Notes: generated by a model not told the origin, from the letters alone. A DNA stretch of 64,000 nt from DATCZB01 sp035513215 (GCA_035513215.1 DATKCK010000051.1:1-64000); one strand, 5' to 3'. Shown: positions 43,003 to 52,690, numbered from the stretch's first letter. Translations and numbers: made by a program.

Positions 43003-44898
43003 CTAGTCGGAGGTGCCGCCTTCCTTTTGTGCCAGCAACGACTCCATCTCGTCCATGATGGCGTTCATGCGGTCGACGACGGCCCGGTATGGACCGGGGG
43101 TGGCGAGGTCGACGCCGGCGTCCACGAGGAGGTTGTAGGGGTAGTCGGAGCCGCCGGCGCGGAGCAGGTTCTTGTAGTTCTCGACGCCGGACTCGCCTTC
43201 GTCGACGATGTTCGCGTAGAGCGCGGTGCCCGCCGTCAGCGACGTCGAGTACTGGAAGACGTACATGTTGCGGTAGAAGTGCGGCACGAACATCCATTCA
43301 TTGGTGTAGAGGTCGTCGACGATCACGACGCCGTCGTCGTGGGCGTGGTAGCGGCGGACCAGATCGCTGTAGATCTCGCTGATCCTGGCGCCGGTCAGCG
43401 CTTCGCCGCGCTCGGCCGTCTCGTAGAGGGCGAGCTCGAACTCGGCGAACATCGTCTGGCGGTAGAAGGTGCCGCGCAGGCTCTCGAGGCCCGAGCCGAG
43501 ATAGAAGAGCTTCTCGTCGACCGATTCCGCACGCTCGACCATGTATTCCTCGAGAATCAGCTCGAGCGACGTAGACGGAATCTCGGCGATGAAAGTGGCG
43601 TAGTCGGCCGTCTGGTAGGGCTGCGTCTGCCTGGCGTAGAGTGTGTGCATCGCATGACCCCACTCGTGCGCGAACGTCGATAGCGAGTCGTAGTTGTCCT
43701 GGTGGTTGAGCAACAGATAAGGATGCACGTCGTAGATCGCGCCTAGCATGTAGGCGCCAGAGCTCTTGCCGCGCTGCGGATAGACGTGCATCCAGCGCTG
43801 CTCGATCGCGTCTCGCTGCATGTCGACCCAGTCGTCGCCGAGGATCTCCATCGCGTCGAGCGTGATCCGCTTCGTCGTCTCGATATCGAACTCGCGGTCG
43901 AGCTCGACGAGCGGCGGATAGATGTCGTAGTAGTGCATCTGATCAACGCCGAGCATGCGGGCGCGCAGCCGGAAGTAGCGATGCAGCGTCGGCAGCGCCG
44001 CGTTCACCTCCCTGACCAGCGTCCGATAGACCTCGGGCGGCAGGTTGTCCTCGAACAGCTCGCGCTCGAGCACGCTGCCGTAGCCGCGCGCCCGCGACAG
44101 CGCGATCTGCGTTTGAATGTGCGTGCCGAGGACCGCTCCGACCGAGCTCTGAAATTCCTCCCAGGTCCCCCAGTAGGCGTCAAACACGGCCTTCCGGTCG
44201 TCGCGGTTACTGCTGCTTCGAAGCGCGCCGTAGGCCTGGTTGTCGATACGGTGCTCGGACCCGTCGGAAAGACGGATCGTCGGGAACGGAATATCGGAGT
44301 TCGAAAGCAGGCTATAGACGTCCGACGGCGCGCTGATCGTGCGGGCGAAGTAGGACAGCGTCGCTTCGGCCTCGGCGCTGAGCGTGTACTCGGCGCTGCG
44401 CAGCACGTCGTCGAGGCCGTGCGCATAGGGTTCGAGCCGGGGCTCCGCGCTGAGAAAGCGCTCGATGCGCTCGCGGTCGACCTCGATGAGCTCGGGGTCG
44501 ATCCACGACATCGCCTCGACGACGCGCGCGTTCATCGCATCGGCAAGCTGATAGCGCTCCTGCGCCTCGCTGTCACGCAGGTCCTCGTCGAGCTCGAGAT
44601 AGGCGTATGCGGTGACACGGTCCGCCTGCCGGATCGTGTCGGACACGAGTTGCAGCGCCTCGTAAAGCGCCTCGGCGCTGTCGCCGAGTGTGCCCTTGCG
44701 CGCCTCGATCCGAGGCGCCCGCTCGATGACGTCGAGCCTCGAGCGGTTCCAGGATTCGAGGTCGGGCCAAAGATCGGTCAGGTCCCAGACGTAGCGGGGA
44801 TCGACTTCGGCTGCGTCATCCTGTGCGGCCGCGGGCCCGGTCATCGCCGGCACGAGCAGCGCAAGCGACAAGCTCAATAGAACATTTCTCATCGTCAT
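43003..44898 (-). CDS. pepF: Periplasmic oligoendopeptidase F (M3B)
   Basis: 631 aa. Overlaps the upstream gene by ATGA. Signal peptide to about 26 (ALLVPAMTGPAAAQ), unlike the classic cytosolic PepF. M3 zinc motif HEWGH at 411-415 in FAHEWGHAMHTLY, third ligand region EIPSTSLELILEEYMV. Cleaves short peptides. Downstream of an NTF2-like lipoprotein and the ZnuD-like receptor, possibly one transcript. Confidence 0.9.
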   Translation of the reverse strand: MTMRNVLLSLSLALLVPAMTGPAAAQDDAAEVDPRYVWDLTDLWPDLESWNRSRLDVIERAPRIEARKGTLGDSAEALYEALQLVSDTIRQADRVTAYAYLELDEDLRDSEAQERYQLADAMNARVVEAMSWIDPELIEVDRERIERFLSAEPRLEPYAHGLDDVLRSAEYTLSAEAEATLSYFARTISAPSDVYSLLSNSDIPFPTIRLSDGSEHRIDNQAYGALRSSSNRDDRKAVFDAYWGTWEEFQSSVGAVLGTHIQTQIALSRARGYGSVLERELFEDNLPPEVYRTLVREVNAALPTLHRYFRLRARMLGVDQMHYYDIYPPLVELDREFDIETTKRITLDAMEILGDDWVDMQRDAIEQRWMHVYPQRGKSSGAYMLGAIYDVHPYLLLNHQDNYDSLSTFAHEWGHAMHTLYARQTQPYQTADYATFIAEIPSTSLELILEEYMVERAESVDEKLFYLGSGLESLRGTFYRQTMFAEFELALYETAERGEALTGARISEIYSDLVRRYHAHDDGVVIVDDLYTNEWMFVPHFYRNMYVFQYSTSLTAGTALYANIVDEGESGVENYKNLLRAGGSDYPYNLLVDAGVDLATPGPYRAVVDRMNAIMDEMESLLAQKEGGTSD

Positions 44899-45884
44899 TG
44901 AAGTGACTCCGATCCCGTGGGCGACCCGTACGGCAAGAAAATGCCGACAGCCTCGACTTCGTGGATTCTACCGTCCGTGATCCTGAAGATGTGGGCAGCC
45001 GGCAGGTCGTAAGGTTCCCGCTGCTCCTCCCACATGAGCTCGGATCCGTCCGCCGCGATCATGAGGTGCGGTCCGCGTGCCATGGACTGTCGAAAGTGCG
45101 AAAGACCCATCACGAGCCCCCGGGCGGGATCGACGGCGAAAACGCGGCGGTTGTCGATGCTGTCGATATAGGCGAAACGGCGCGAGCTCATCTGTCCGAC
45201 GCAATCGCGCGCGACGGGGGGCGGTGCGCGGCCGTCGACATCGACGCCGTCGAAAGGCGCAGGCTCAAGACCCGGGCCTGCCGCGATCATGCCGTTCTCC
45301 TGTCGCTCGCAGTCTTCGGCGAACGGCGCGAGGTTGCCGTCGCTCAGGTTCAGCGCCTCGTAGTAGGAAGCGGCGATCGCGGCGAGCTCGGCGCGCGGCA
45401 TCCGCTCGCTTTCCGGTACGTCGGCGGTCAGGTTCGGGCGCGGCGACTCGAGCCGCGCGAGGTCGGCTTCGGCCGGCACGTCGGCCACGAGATGCTCGGC
45501 TTCGGTGATCTCGCCGTCCTCGACTTCAAGCCGCGCCGCGAGCAGCGCCGGGACGATGCCGGCGGGCCCCTGGCGGTCGATGACGACGATCATGCCGACG
45601 GCGCCCGCGGCCGGGTCGGGCACATAGATGCGAAATCCCATCGTTTCGCCCGCCGACGCCCAGAGGCCTTCCCCGGGGCGCATGGGCCTGACGTTCTCGA
45701 CGAAGGCCAGGTCGTCCGCGAGCGGCACGGCGGCGGGATCGTGAGCGGCAAGCGCCGCCAGATAGCCGTCCGCGAGATCCATGAGGCATGCCCGGTCGCA
45801 TGCCGTGCCGCTATCGGAAGCCGTGCAGCCCGCCGTGACGGCAGCCGCCGCCGCAACGGCGGCTGCCCTGGCCGATTTGATCAT
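44895..45884 (-). CDS. NTF2/SnoaL-like lipoprotein, paralogue of the pair at 62-64 kb
   Basis: 329 aa with lipobox (AAVTAGCTAS). Two similar halves: ACDRACLMDLADGYLAALAA, DPAAVPLADDLAFVENVRPM, GEGLWAS, then a second unit from ELAAIAASYYEALNLSDGNL with a Cys in PFAEDCERQENG and the terminal HIFRITDGRIHEVEAV. The same layout is in proteins at 62064 and 63068. The fold looks like NTF2/SnoaL and may match the family annotated DUF8021 (from memory). Function unknown. Lies between znuD-like and pepF. Confidence 0.75.
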   Translation of the reverse strand: MIKSARAAAVAAAAAVTAGCTASDSGTACDRACLMDLADGYLAALAAHDPAAVPLADDLAFVENVRPMRPGEGLWASAGETMGFRIYVPDPAAGAVGMIVVIDRQGPAGIVPALLAARLEVEDGEITEAEHLVADVPAEADLARLESPRPNLTADVPESERMPRAELAAIAASYYEALNLSDGNLAPFAEDCERQENGMIAAGPGLEPAPFDGVDVDGRAPPPVARDCVGQMSSRRFAYIDSIDNRRVFAVDPARGLVMGLSHFRQSMARGPHLMIAADGSELMWEEQREPYDLPAAHIFRITDGRIHEVEAVGIFLPYGSPTGSESLQ

Positions 45885-45897
45885 GCTCGCCCTGCCG

Positions 45898-47916
45898 TCA
45901 GAAACTCACTCTGAATCCTAGCGCATAGTTTCTGCCCGGCAAGGGGGCGATGTCCTTCAGAAAGGACGTGTGGCGTCTGGCATCCTCGTCGAGCAGGTTC
46001 GTGCCGCGCAGGAATATCTCGTAGGTCGCCGCCATGGTATCGCCGACGGTCAGGCGCAGATCGGCATTGAGCATCGTATAGCCTGGCGTCGGCGTCTCGT
46101 AAGTGGCAGTCTTGTCCTGGCGATCGTGCCGCGTCGCCTCGATGCCCGCGACGAGACGCTCGTCGTGATACTGCAAACGGGCGCCGAATCGCCGGGGCGG
46201 AATCCTCGGCAGGCGCTCGCCCGAGGCGAGCTCGGCACGGACGAGGTCGCCAAAGAGCCTGAGATCGATCTCGCCGTTGCCGAGGTTCGCAATCGGCATG
46301 AAGAGCTCGGCCTCGACGCCGACGAAGTCCGCGTTGGCTTGCGAGAATGCAAAGACGGGCAGCTCTTCGTCCGGATCGATGACGCCGGTGTCGCGCAGAT
46401 AGATGTAGTCGTCGTAATCGGTGACGAATGTCGTGACGGTCCAGGTCAGATCGCCTTCGGTCTTGCGAATGCCGAAATCCAGATGCCGCGAGGTCTCGGA
46501 GCCGAGAGCCGGATCGCCGATCTCGATGTTGCCCGTGGCGAGATGCGGTCCGTTGGCATAGAGCTCGTCGGCGACCGGTAACCTCTCGGCGTTCGCGAGA
46601 TTCATGGCCAGCGAAAAGCCGTTCCCGAGATCGCGAATCGCGGCGAACGAAACCGACGCCGCTGAGTCGTCGGCACGCGGGAGGCCGCCCGAAGGGTCGT
46701 GCTCCTGACTCTCGAGCCGGGCGCCGAGCGAAAGCTGCCAGCGCTCCGTCTCGCGCTGCTCGATCAGAAAGAGGCCCAAGCTCGACGTATCGACGGGCGG
46801 AACGAACGCCTCTTCGCCGATCGCGGAAAACTCGCGCTCGGTATGCTGAAGGCCGAAGGCGCCCCGCCATTGGCCGAGGTCCGAGAGCAGGAACTCGAGC
46901 CGGGCTTCCCAGGCGTCATTGTCGAAGCGCGTGCCGACTTCGGAGCCCTCGAGCTCGAGATGCTCGTAGTCGACGACTCCGAGGCGCAGGTTGATGGCCT
47001 CGATCGGACCGTCGAGCCCGAGCCAGCCGCCCTTGATGTCGTAGCGCGTCTGCTCGAGGTCGAGCCGAACGGGCAGTTCCTCCTCTTCTTCGGCTCCCGG
47101 CTCTTCCTCGTCATGGTGCTCGTGGTGCCCCGGCAAGCCGTAGTTCGTGTCGAAGGTGCCGAGCGATACGCCGAAGAACGCGCTGTCGCCGAGCCAGCTC
47201 AGGCCGCCCGCGACGCTGTCGGCTTCGATATTGCTGTTCTCGAGGATGCCGAAGATCTCCTCGTGTTCCTCTTCTTCTTCGGCGAAGCCCGGAATCTCGT
47301 AGTTCCCGGTCTCTCTCGTCAACGCATCGACGTGCCACGCTACCCTGTCGCCGCCGCCGTCGAGTGCGAGCGACAGCGTCCTGTCATCGGCCACCGTGTC
47401 GCCGCGAACCTCGACCGTGCCGTCGAACCCGTCTGCGGGAGCGCCTTCCGGAATCCGGTTGGTGACGGTATTGATGACGCCGCCGACGGCGCCACTGCCG
47501 TAGAGCAGCGTCGTCGGCCCGCGAAAGATCTCGATTTGCTCGGCCGCAACCGGGTCGATGCTGACCGCGTGATCGTCGCTGACGGTCGACACATCGAGCG
47601 AGTCGATGCCGTCCTCCATCATCCGCACGCGCGGGCCGGCCAGGCCCCGGATGATCGGGCGCGAGGCGCCCGCGCCGAAATACGATGCGCTGACACCGAG
47701 CTCGCCCGCCAGCGTCTCGCCGAGATTGGCGGCACGGATGCGATCCAGCGCTTCGCCGCCGATGACCGTAACCGACTGGGCCAGGTCGTCAGCCGATTGC
47801 TCGATCGGGACTCCCGTGACTATGACGTGCTCGATCGTCTCCTGCGCCAGCACGGGTGCGTACGCACAGACCGACAGGGCGCCGTAAAGCGCGCCTTTGA
47901 TGTTCGTTGATTTCAT
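45898..47916 (-). CDS. znuD: ZnuD-like TonB-dependent zinc receptor
   Basis: 672 aa. Signal peptide to about 24. Plug: ASRPIIRGLAGPRVRMMEDG at about 84-103, DPVAAEQIEIFRGPTTLLYG. Two metal-binding-type extracellular stretches: EEEEEHEE at 213-220 and HHEHHDEEE at 264-272, then more Glu. This is the pattern of Neisseria ZnuD and relatives, which take up zinc through His/Glu-rich loops. The barrel ends NYALGFRVSF. A DUF2946-like gene lies upstream on the same strand, a frequent companion in zinc loci. No Zur box was identified with certainty. Confidence 0.82.
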   Translation of the reverse strand: MKSTNIKGALYGALSVCAYAPVLAQETIEHVIVTGVPIEQSADDLAQSVTVIGGEALDRIRAANLGETLAGELGVSASYFGAGASRPIIRGLAGPRVRMMEDGIDSLDVSTVSDDHAVSIDPVAAEQIEIFRGPTTLLYGSGAVGGVINTVTNRIPEGAPADGFDGTVEVRGDTVADDRTLSLALDGGGDRVAWHVDALTRETGNYEIPGFAEEEEEHEEIFGILENSNIEADSVAGGLSWLGDSAFFGVSLGTFDTNYGLPGHHEHHDEEEPGAEEEEELPVRLDLEQTRYDIKGGWLGLDGPIEAINLRLGVVDYEHLELEGSEVGTRFDNDAWEARLEFLLSDLGQWRGAFGLQHTEREFSAIGEEAFVPPVDTSSLGLFLIEQRETERWQLSLGARLESQEHDPSGGLPRADDSAASVSFAAIRDLGNGFSLAMNLANAERLPVADELYANGPHLATGNIEIGDPALGSETSRHLDFGIRKTEGDLTWTVTTFVTDYDDYIYLRDTGVIDPDEELPVFAFSQANADFVGVEAELFMPIANLGNGEIDLRLFGDLVRAELASGERLPRIPPRRFGARLQYHDERLVAGIEATRHDRQDKTATYETPTPGYTMLNADLRLTVGDTMAATYEIFLRGTNLLDEDARRHTSFLKDIAPLPGRNYALGFRVSF

Positions 47917-47991
47917 TCCCTTGCCTCACTGTTCCTCCGGGCATCGCTGCGGGCGATATGCCCTGGCGACGCGTCCAAACCAGAAAACGAG

Positions 47992-48297
47992 TCAGGAGGA
48001 GAGAGGCGGCGCGCGTGCGCGGAAATAGTGCGGCGCGTATGAAAGCGGCAGCGGCGGGAAATCGGTATCGACGGGCTGGGTCAGCCTGACTGTCGGAGGA
48101 AGCGCGGGAGTGGCGACGTTGGCGCCGCCGAAAACCGAGGCCGCGAGGCAGACTTCACAGGCCCGGCCCGGCTCATGATCCGCGGCATCGAGCTCATGCG
48201 AGACGGTGATCGCCTGCGCGGCGAGCAGTGCGACCGCCGCCGCGGCCAGCAAGCCGCTTCGACGACACAGCTTCCGAATCAATTGGCGCATGGCCAT
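47992..48297 (-). CDS. Small DUF2946-like secreted protein upstream of znuD
   Basis: 101 aa. A membrane/signal segment (LLAAAAVALLAAQAITVSHE) is followed by HELDAADHEPGRACEVCLAA, a His/Asp/Cys-rich motif typical of DUF2946-type proteins, and a terminal YFRARAPP. Such proteins often accompany zinc or copper uptake genes. 75 nt upstream of the receptor, same strand. Metal sensing or buffering is plausible but unproven. Confidence 0.68.
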   Translation of the reverse strand: MAMRQLIRKLCRRSGLLAAAAVALLAAQAITVSHELDAADHEPGRACEVCLAASVFGGANVATPALPPTVRLTQPVDTDFPPLPLSYAPHYFRARAPPLSS

Positions 48298-48388
48298 GAC
48301 ATTCGCTATTCCAGCCGACTTATAGCCAAAATACCATAACCGAATCGAATACAGGTGCCCGGATTCATAGTACCAGTAACAAGTTTAT

Positions 48389-48406
48389 ATCAGGCGCAAG
48401 CCTGAT
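48389..48406. promoter_or_regulatory. Perfect inverted repeat ATCAGGC-GCAA-GCCTGAT
   Basis: Seven-base-pair perfect palindrome around a GCAA loop, 35 nt before the ATG at 48441 and inside the 143-nt divergent region. As RNA it would be a GNRA hairpin in the leader; as DNA it could be an operator. No T-run follows, so it is not a typical terminator. Confidence 0.4.
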
Positions 48407-48440
48407 GAATCAGTGAGTTAGCCGCGACGCAGGGGGTCAA

Positions 48441-50242
48441 ATGGCGACAAAGCGAAATGCCTTCTTACTGGGCACCGGAGGCGGCCTCGTTCTCCTGGCC
48501 GCAGCGGCGCTGACACTTGCGCAGGACCGGAGCGCACCGATCGTCAAGACCGACCTCGGTTACTCCGAGCTCCCGGACGGGCGCGGCGGCATCAACGTCG
48601 AGGCCATCGCCTACACCGAGGCCATGGGTTTCGACAAGCAGCGCTCGCTCGAAGCCTTCGAAGAGACCGTCTATCCCGTGACGCGCGCCTACTGCGACGG
48701 CTGCCACAGCACCGAGAACACAGCCGGCAGCAGCGCCCAGGCCCCGCTGCACGCCGATGTCGACGTCAGACTCGCCCATGAGTATGCGCTGACCCGCGTC
48801 AACTTCCGCAAGCCCGAGGAATCCAAGCTCGTCGTCCGCATGGCCGTCGATCGTCATAACTGCGCCGGCGGCGACTGCAACCGCGCGGCCATGCTAATGC
48901 TCGAGGCCGTGACGGCCTGGCGTGACGCCGTCGCCGACATGCTGCCCGAGGTGCCGCGGGGCGTGCCGGAAGGCACCGGGATCACGGAAGATCAGGTGCT
49001 GGCGTGGATCGAAGCCGATCGGGCGACGATTCCGGAGACGGATCACGAATTCGTCAAGTACACGTCGTTCCACGAGCTCCACAATGCCGGCGTCAGCGCG
49101 CAGAACCTCAATCACGCGCGCGTCGGCCTGTCCAAGGCGCTGAACAGCACGGCCCGGTGGGCGTCCGAGATCGTCAATCCGGTCGACGTCAACGGGATGG
49201 GCATCGTCTACCGGTTCGATATTCGCGATTACTGGGGGCACACGCTGATCGACACCTCGGACCCTGACTTCCAGCTCTGGTACGGCGGATCCGACGACGA
49301 TCTCGCCTTTGCCGAAAGCAAGGTGGACCTGAACGGCAACCCGATCGAGTACGGCGTGCTCGCGACGATGGTTCACGAGCTCAAGGACGAGGTCACGCCC
49401 GACGAGAAATTCGCGCGCCTGGTCTGGGCCCGGGTTCTCAAGGGCAATGCCGAAGGCGCGGCCGACGGCCAGACGCTGCCGCCGAACATCGACGGCTTCA
49501 TCGGGCCGAAGGAGCTTGGGCCGCATGGCCAGGAGATCGTCAGGCCCGAAAATCTCGTTTACGCCGAAGCGGGACAGCTGACCTAACGCCGGAGGACCTG
49601 AGCTACGTCGCGACGCTGCCGCTCGGCAGCTACTCGTTCGACACGAGCGGGACGGTCGGCGAATACACGGGCGCCAACGGGCCGCAGCAGTCGGCCGAGG
49701 AGGTCATCTTCAGCCTGCCGAACGGCCTTCAGGGCACGGTGCTCTTCGGCGCCTGGAATCAGCGCCGCGTCGATGCCTTCACCAACATCGTCCGCGATCC
49801 GCGAATCTTGCGTGAAGTCGAGGGCGACACGGTGCCCGACAACTTGACCGGATTCGGCCGCTCGGCCGGCATCTCGGATCACCGGCTGAATACCTCGAGC
49901 TCCTGCATCGGCTGCCACATCGACGGCATGAACCGCGTCAACAACGATCTGAGGGACTGGCTCGACGAGGACGACCGCCGCAACCTGCCGGGCGGCGAGA
50001 ACGGCGTCGATGCCTGGATCGACGATCCCGAGGCGGTCGCACGCGTTCGCGAGCTCTATCCGCCGTCGAAGGACATGCGCGCCGTGCTCGAGAACGATCG
50101 CCGCATCTTCCTTTCGGCGATGGCCGAGATCAGGGAAGGCATGGTGCTCGGCGTCGACAAGAACGTCTACGTCGAGCCCGCGATCTGGACCATCGAGTGG
50201 ACGCGGGATTTCTACGGTTACCCCATCACTCGGTCCAACTGA
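48441..50242 (+). pseudogene. Secreted di-heme cytochrome-like protein, interrupted by a frameshift
   Basis: The first part (48441-49586) has a signal/anchor (LLGTGGGLVLLAAAALTLAQ) and heme motif CDGCH at 85-89. It hits TAA at 49584-49586. The homologous frame continues one base earlier with L-T-P-E-D-L-S-Y-V and runs to 50242, including CIGCH (from 49904) and EPAIWTIEWTRDFYGYPIT. Reading CTG ACC CTA ACG restores the frame, so one C from a CCC run appears missing. The joined product would be about 600 aa. Either a sequencing error or a recent mutation; both halves look otherwise intact. Confidence 0.75.
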
Positions 50243-50255
50243 CCTGATTTCGAGC

Positions 50256-50286
50256 ATTCTCCCGCCGCTTTCGGCGACGGGAGAAT
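50256..50286. terminator. Strong bidirectional hairpin between convergent genes
   Basis: ATTCTCCCG and CGGGAGAAT are perfectly complementary (9 bp), with an additional GCCG/CGGC inner stem around CTTT. It sits between the stop of the di-heme gene (50242) and the stop of bufD (50292), as expected for a shared terminator. Confidence 0.7.
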
Positions 50287-50291
50287 CGGTC

Positions 50292-50723
50292 TTAGCCGCT
50301 GCGTCCTGCCTTGCGATCGATCAGATAGTCGATCGAGAAAGTCCCCGGTCCCCGCGTCAGGAGGAACAGGAGAATCGCTCCCCACATCAGGTGGTCGCTC
50401 CAGGCGTTCGGGAATACGAAGAGCTGTATCACCGCAACCATTCCGAGCAGCGGCAGGGTTGCGAGCCGAGTCCCGAGGCCGATGACGAGCAGCACTGGCA
50501 ACGCCAGCTCGAGCGCTGTCGCAAGCTGAGCCGCAAGCACGGGATCGATGAGCGGGACCTGATACTCGTTGCGAAACAGGAGCACCGTAAACTCCCAGGA
50601 ATTGATCTTCAAAAGGCCCGAGCGAAAGAACATCGCCGCGATGCCGATCCGCAGCGCCAGCTGCAAGACCGACGCGGGAAAGCGCTCGAGCTGAGCACGA
50701 ATGGCCAGGAAACGATTCAACAT
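50292..50723 (-). CDS. bufD: DoxX-family membrane protein of the bufferin operon
   Basis: 143 aa, four membrane segments (LQLALRIGIAAMFFRSGLLK; LATALELALPVLLVIGLG; LPLLGMVAVIQLFVF; MWGAILLFLL). DoxX proteins commonly close bufferin operons. The gene starts 4 nt after the bufC stop. Probably a redox- or metal-related membrane component; its role in bufferin maturation is unknown. Confidence 0.82.
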   Translation of the reverse strand: MLNRFLAIRAQLERFPASVLQLALRIGIAAMFFRSGLLKINSWEFTVLLFRNEYQVPLIDPVLAAQLATALELALPVLLVIGLGTRLATLPLLGMVAVIQLFVFPNAWSDHLMWGAILLFLLTRGPGTFSIDYLIDRKAGRSG

Positions 50724-50727
50724 GGAG

Positions 50728-51501
50728 CTACCTTTCGTCTATCCGAATCGAGACGACGAGCTTCCGGCCGATGAGATCGCGCAGAGCGCGACCGGCATCG
50801 AAGGCATGATCGACGTCGAGAGCGCCGCCAGCTGCAGCACCTATCGCTTTTCCTGACGCCAGGGCAGTGCGAAACGCAAACGTTCCGGCGTCGAGACGAT
50901 TCATGCTGAAGGATCCACGTGATCCTCTGACTTCGATGAGCGTGTCGGTGCGCGGCAGCTCGAGCGAGACCGGTTCCTCTCCGCTCAAGAACACCCGGAC
51001 TAAATCGTCGACGGGGTGCGTCGCCCTCAGATAATCCACGCCCGCCTGCAGCTCGAGATGGGTGTCGAGCAAGCGCGCCGGTTCCATGCCGGCGAATTCT
51101 TCCCAGCCGACAGCCGATTCATCCACTGCGATGGCAGCATGGCCCAGTGCCCATTCGAGCAGGGCAAACGACTCTACGTAGGGCATGAGCCTCGCGCTCT
51201 CGAGCCGAGCGACGAAGGCGGGGAAGGTGCTTCCATACTCGGCAATGCAGGGCGCGGCCGGCGGACATTCGCGCGCATACGCAGCGGCGGCGGCCGAGAC
51301 GAAGTTGCTGCCGAGCAACCAGGCGGTGGCCGGAAACTTCTCGCAGAGCGCCCTGCGCAAGCTCGTCTGGTAGTGCCGGATGTGGATCCCGAACCTCGCT
51401 CTTGGGTCGTGGCCGCCGATTAGTGCTGGCGGAGCCAGCCGAGGATCGCCGGCGAGCACAGCGTCGGCGATGGCGGATTGCGTTTCAGCCAGCGACGGCA
51501 T
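50728..51501 (-). CDS. bufC: DUF2063 (BufC-like) partner of the MNIO enzyme
   Basis: 257 aa from ATG at 51501, overlapping bufB by 17 nt. The N-terminal DUF2063 part (LAETQSAIADAVLAGDPRLA, YQTSLRRALCEKFPATAWLLG) and WALGHAA, HPVDDLVRVF match proteins that bind the precursor peptide and the MNIO enzyme. Together with BufB and BufA it completes the core of a bufferin pathway. Confidence 0.82.
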   Translation of the reverse strand: MPSLAETQSAIADAVLAGDPRLAPPALIGGHDPRARFGIHIRHYQTSLRRALCEKFPATAWLLGSNFVSAAAAAYARECPPAAPCIAEYGSTFPAFVARLESARLMPYVESFALLEWALGHAAIAVDESAVGWEEFAGMEPARLLDTHLELQAGVDYLRATHPVDDLVRVFLSGEEPVSLELPRTDTLIEVRGSRGSFSMNRLDAGTFAFRTALASGKAIGAAAGGALDVDHAFDAGRALRDLIGRKLVVSIRIDER

Positions 51502-52381
51502 GAAGCTCGCGTTCTTCGTCGATCCTGCCGGCGATGCGGTCGGCATGCTCGGCCTCGCTCAAGAGCGTCGAGAGGTCGGGCAGCGCCTGGTCCCACTCGA
51601 TGAGCGTCGGTTTCGGCCCAAACTTCCCGAGCGCATGCTCGTACAATGACCAAACGGCGTCTGAAATCGCGTTGTCATGGGTGTCGATCAGAATCTCGCC
51701 GCCGTGTCCGGCGTCGGCTTCGGCCGTGAATCCGCCCAGGTGCAGTGCCGCCACGGCGTCGGCGGGAAAGGCGTCAACGTAATCGTACGGGTCGAACCCC
51801 ATATTGACGCCGCTGATGTATAGGTTGCTGATGTCGCATAGCAGCTTGCATGCGGTCCTGTCCACAAGCTCGGACAGGAATTCGATCTCGCTCATCGTCG
51901 AGTGCCCGAACCCAACGTAGCTCGCGGGGTTTTCGACAAGATATGCTCTGCCGAGAACTTGCTGGACCTCATCCAGATGAGAGGCTACGAGTTGTAGCGA
52001 CGCTGCGTCGTAAGGGATTGGCAGAAGGTCGTTGAGATACCTCCCGCCGACAGATGACCAGGCCAGGTGGCCGGAGACCAGAAACGGATCGAGGTCGTCG
52101 GCGAGGACCTTGAGGCGCCTGAGATGGATCCGGTCGATGCCGTCGGCACTGCCGATCGAGATTCCAACGGTGTGCAACGAAATCGGATAATTCATCGCGA
52201 TCTGCGCCAGCAACTCGCGAGAGTGGGGGTTAGCGAGGAAATTCTCGGGATGGATCTCGAGCCAGGAGACGGGGGGAGCGTCGGTCGCCACCTCGGCGAG
52301 GTGGGGCAGGCGCAGGCCGATGCCCGCGCCAGGTGCTTGCGTGGGGGATCTAACCGGCCGAGGGGCGACCGCGTTCCTCAT
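51485..52381 (-). CDS. bufB: DUF692 multinuclear non-heme iron oxidase (BufB/MNIO)
   Basis: 298 aa. Opens with GAGIGLRLPHLAEV; contains WLEIHPENFLA, SLHTVGISIGSADG, VSGHLAWSS, YLVENPASYVGFG, LLCDISNLYISGVNMGFDP and HLGGFTAEADAGHGGEILID, all MNIO (DUF692) signatures with His/Asp/Glu metal ligands. These iron enzymes modify cysteines of small precursor peptides; in bufferins they form thiooxazole-type groups. 2 nt after bufA. Confidence 0.9.
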   Translation of the reverse strand: MRNAVAPRPVRSPTQAPGAGIGLRLPHLAEVATDAPPVSWLEIHPENFLANPHSRELLAQIAMNYPISLHTVGISIGSADGIDRIHLRRLKVLADDLDPFLVSGHLAWSSVGGRYLNDLLPIPYDAASLQLVASHLDEVQQVLGRAYLVENPASYVGFGHSTMSEIEFLSELVDRTACKLLCDISNLYISGVNMGFDPYDYVDAFPADAVAALHLGGFTAEADAGHGGEILIDTHDNAISDAVWSLYEHALGKFGPKPTLIEWDQALPDLSTLLSEAEHADRIAGRIDEERELHAVAG

Positions 52382-52383
52382 GC

Positions 52384-52653
52384 TCAGGCTCTCGGCTCGA
52401 GACTGCCGTTGACGATGCGGTTGCAGTAACCGTCGGGGACGTAGATCCAGGCGTTCGGGTCGCCGTCGATCCGAGACGTGCCGGCGCAGGAATTGTTGCC
52501 CGTCGAGGCACAGTCATTCGCGCCGGCCTTGGCAATGCCGTAGCATTTTTCGGCCTGGAAATCGGGTACTTCGGCCGGGCCCTGAGCGCCGACGAGCGCC
52601 GGTCCGGCGACGGCTGCAGCGATGGCTGAGGCGATAACGAGACGTTTGTTCAT
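52384..52653 (-). CDS. bufA: Bufferin precursor (DUF2282, BufA1-like)
   Basis: 89 aa. Signal peptide to about 24 (AVAGPALVGAQ). The core has four cysteines at 37, 48, 56 and 77 within AEKCYGIAKAGANDCAS, NNSCAGTSRIDGD and YVPDGYCNRIV. E-K-C-(Y/F)-G-x-x-K-A-G-x-N-D-C and C-A-G-T-S are the DUF2282 pattern. Such secreted peptides are modified on Cys by BufB/BufC and bind copper. First gene of bufABCD, which is divergent from an ECF sigma gene. Confidence 0.9.
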   Translation of the reverse strand: MNKRLVIASAIAAAVAGPALVGAQGPAEVPDFQAEKCYGIAKAGANDCASTGNNSCAGTSRIDGDPNAWIYVPDGYCNRIVNGSLEPRA

Positions 52654-52690
52654 TGATGGCTCCTTAGGGATTGGTAGGGTCATTGAGTAA

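Noticed and set aside
48298..48440. Possible Zur box upstream of the zinc receptor locus
   Set aside because: AT-rich stretches such as GGTTATGGTATT were inspected, but no convincing palindrome of the Zur type was found.
49578..49590. Programmed -1 frameshift in the di-heme gene
   Set aside because: CTGACCTAACG is not a slippery heptamer and no downstream structure is evident; loss of one C explains it better.
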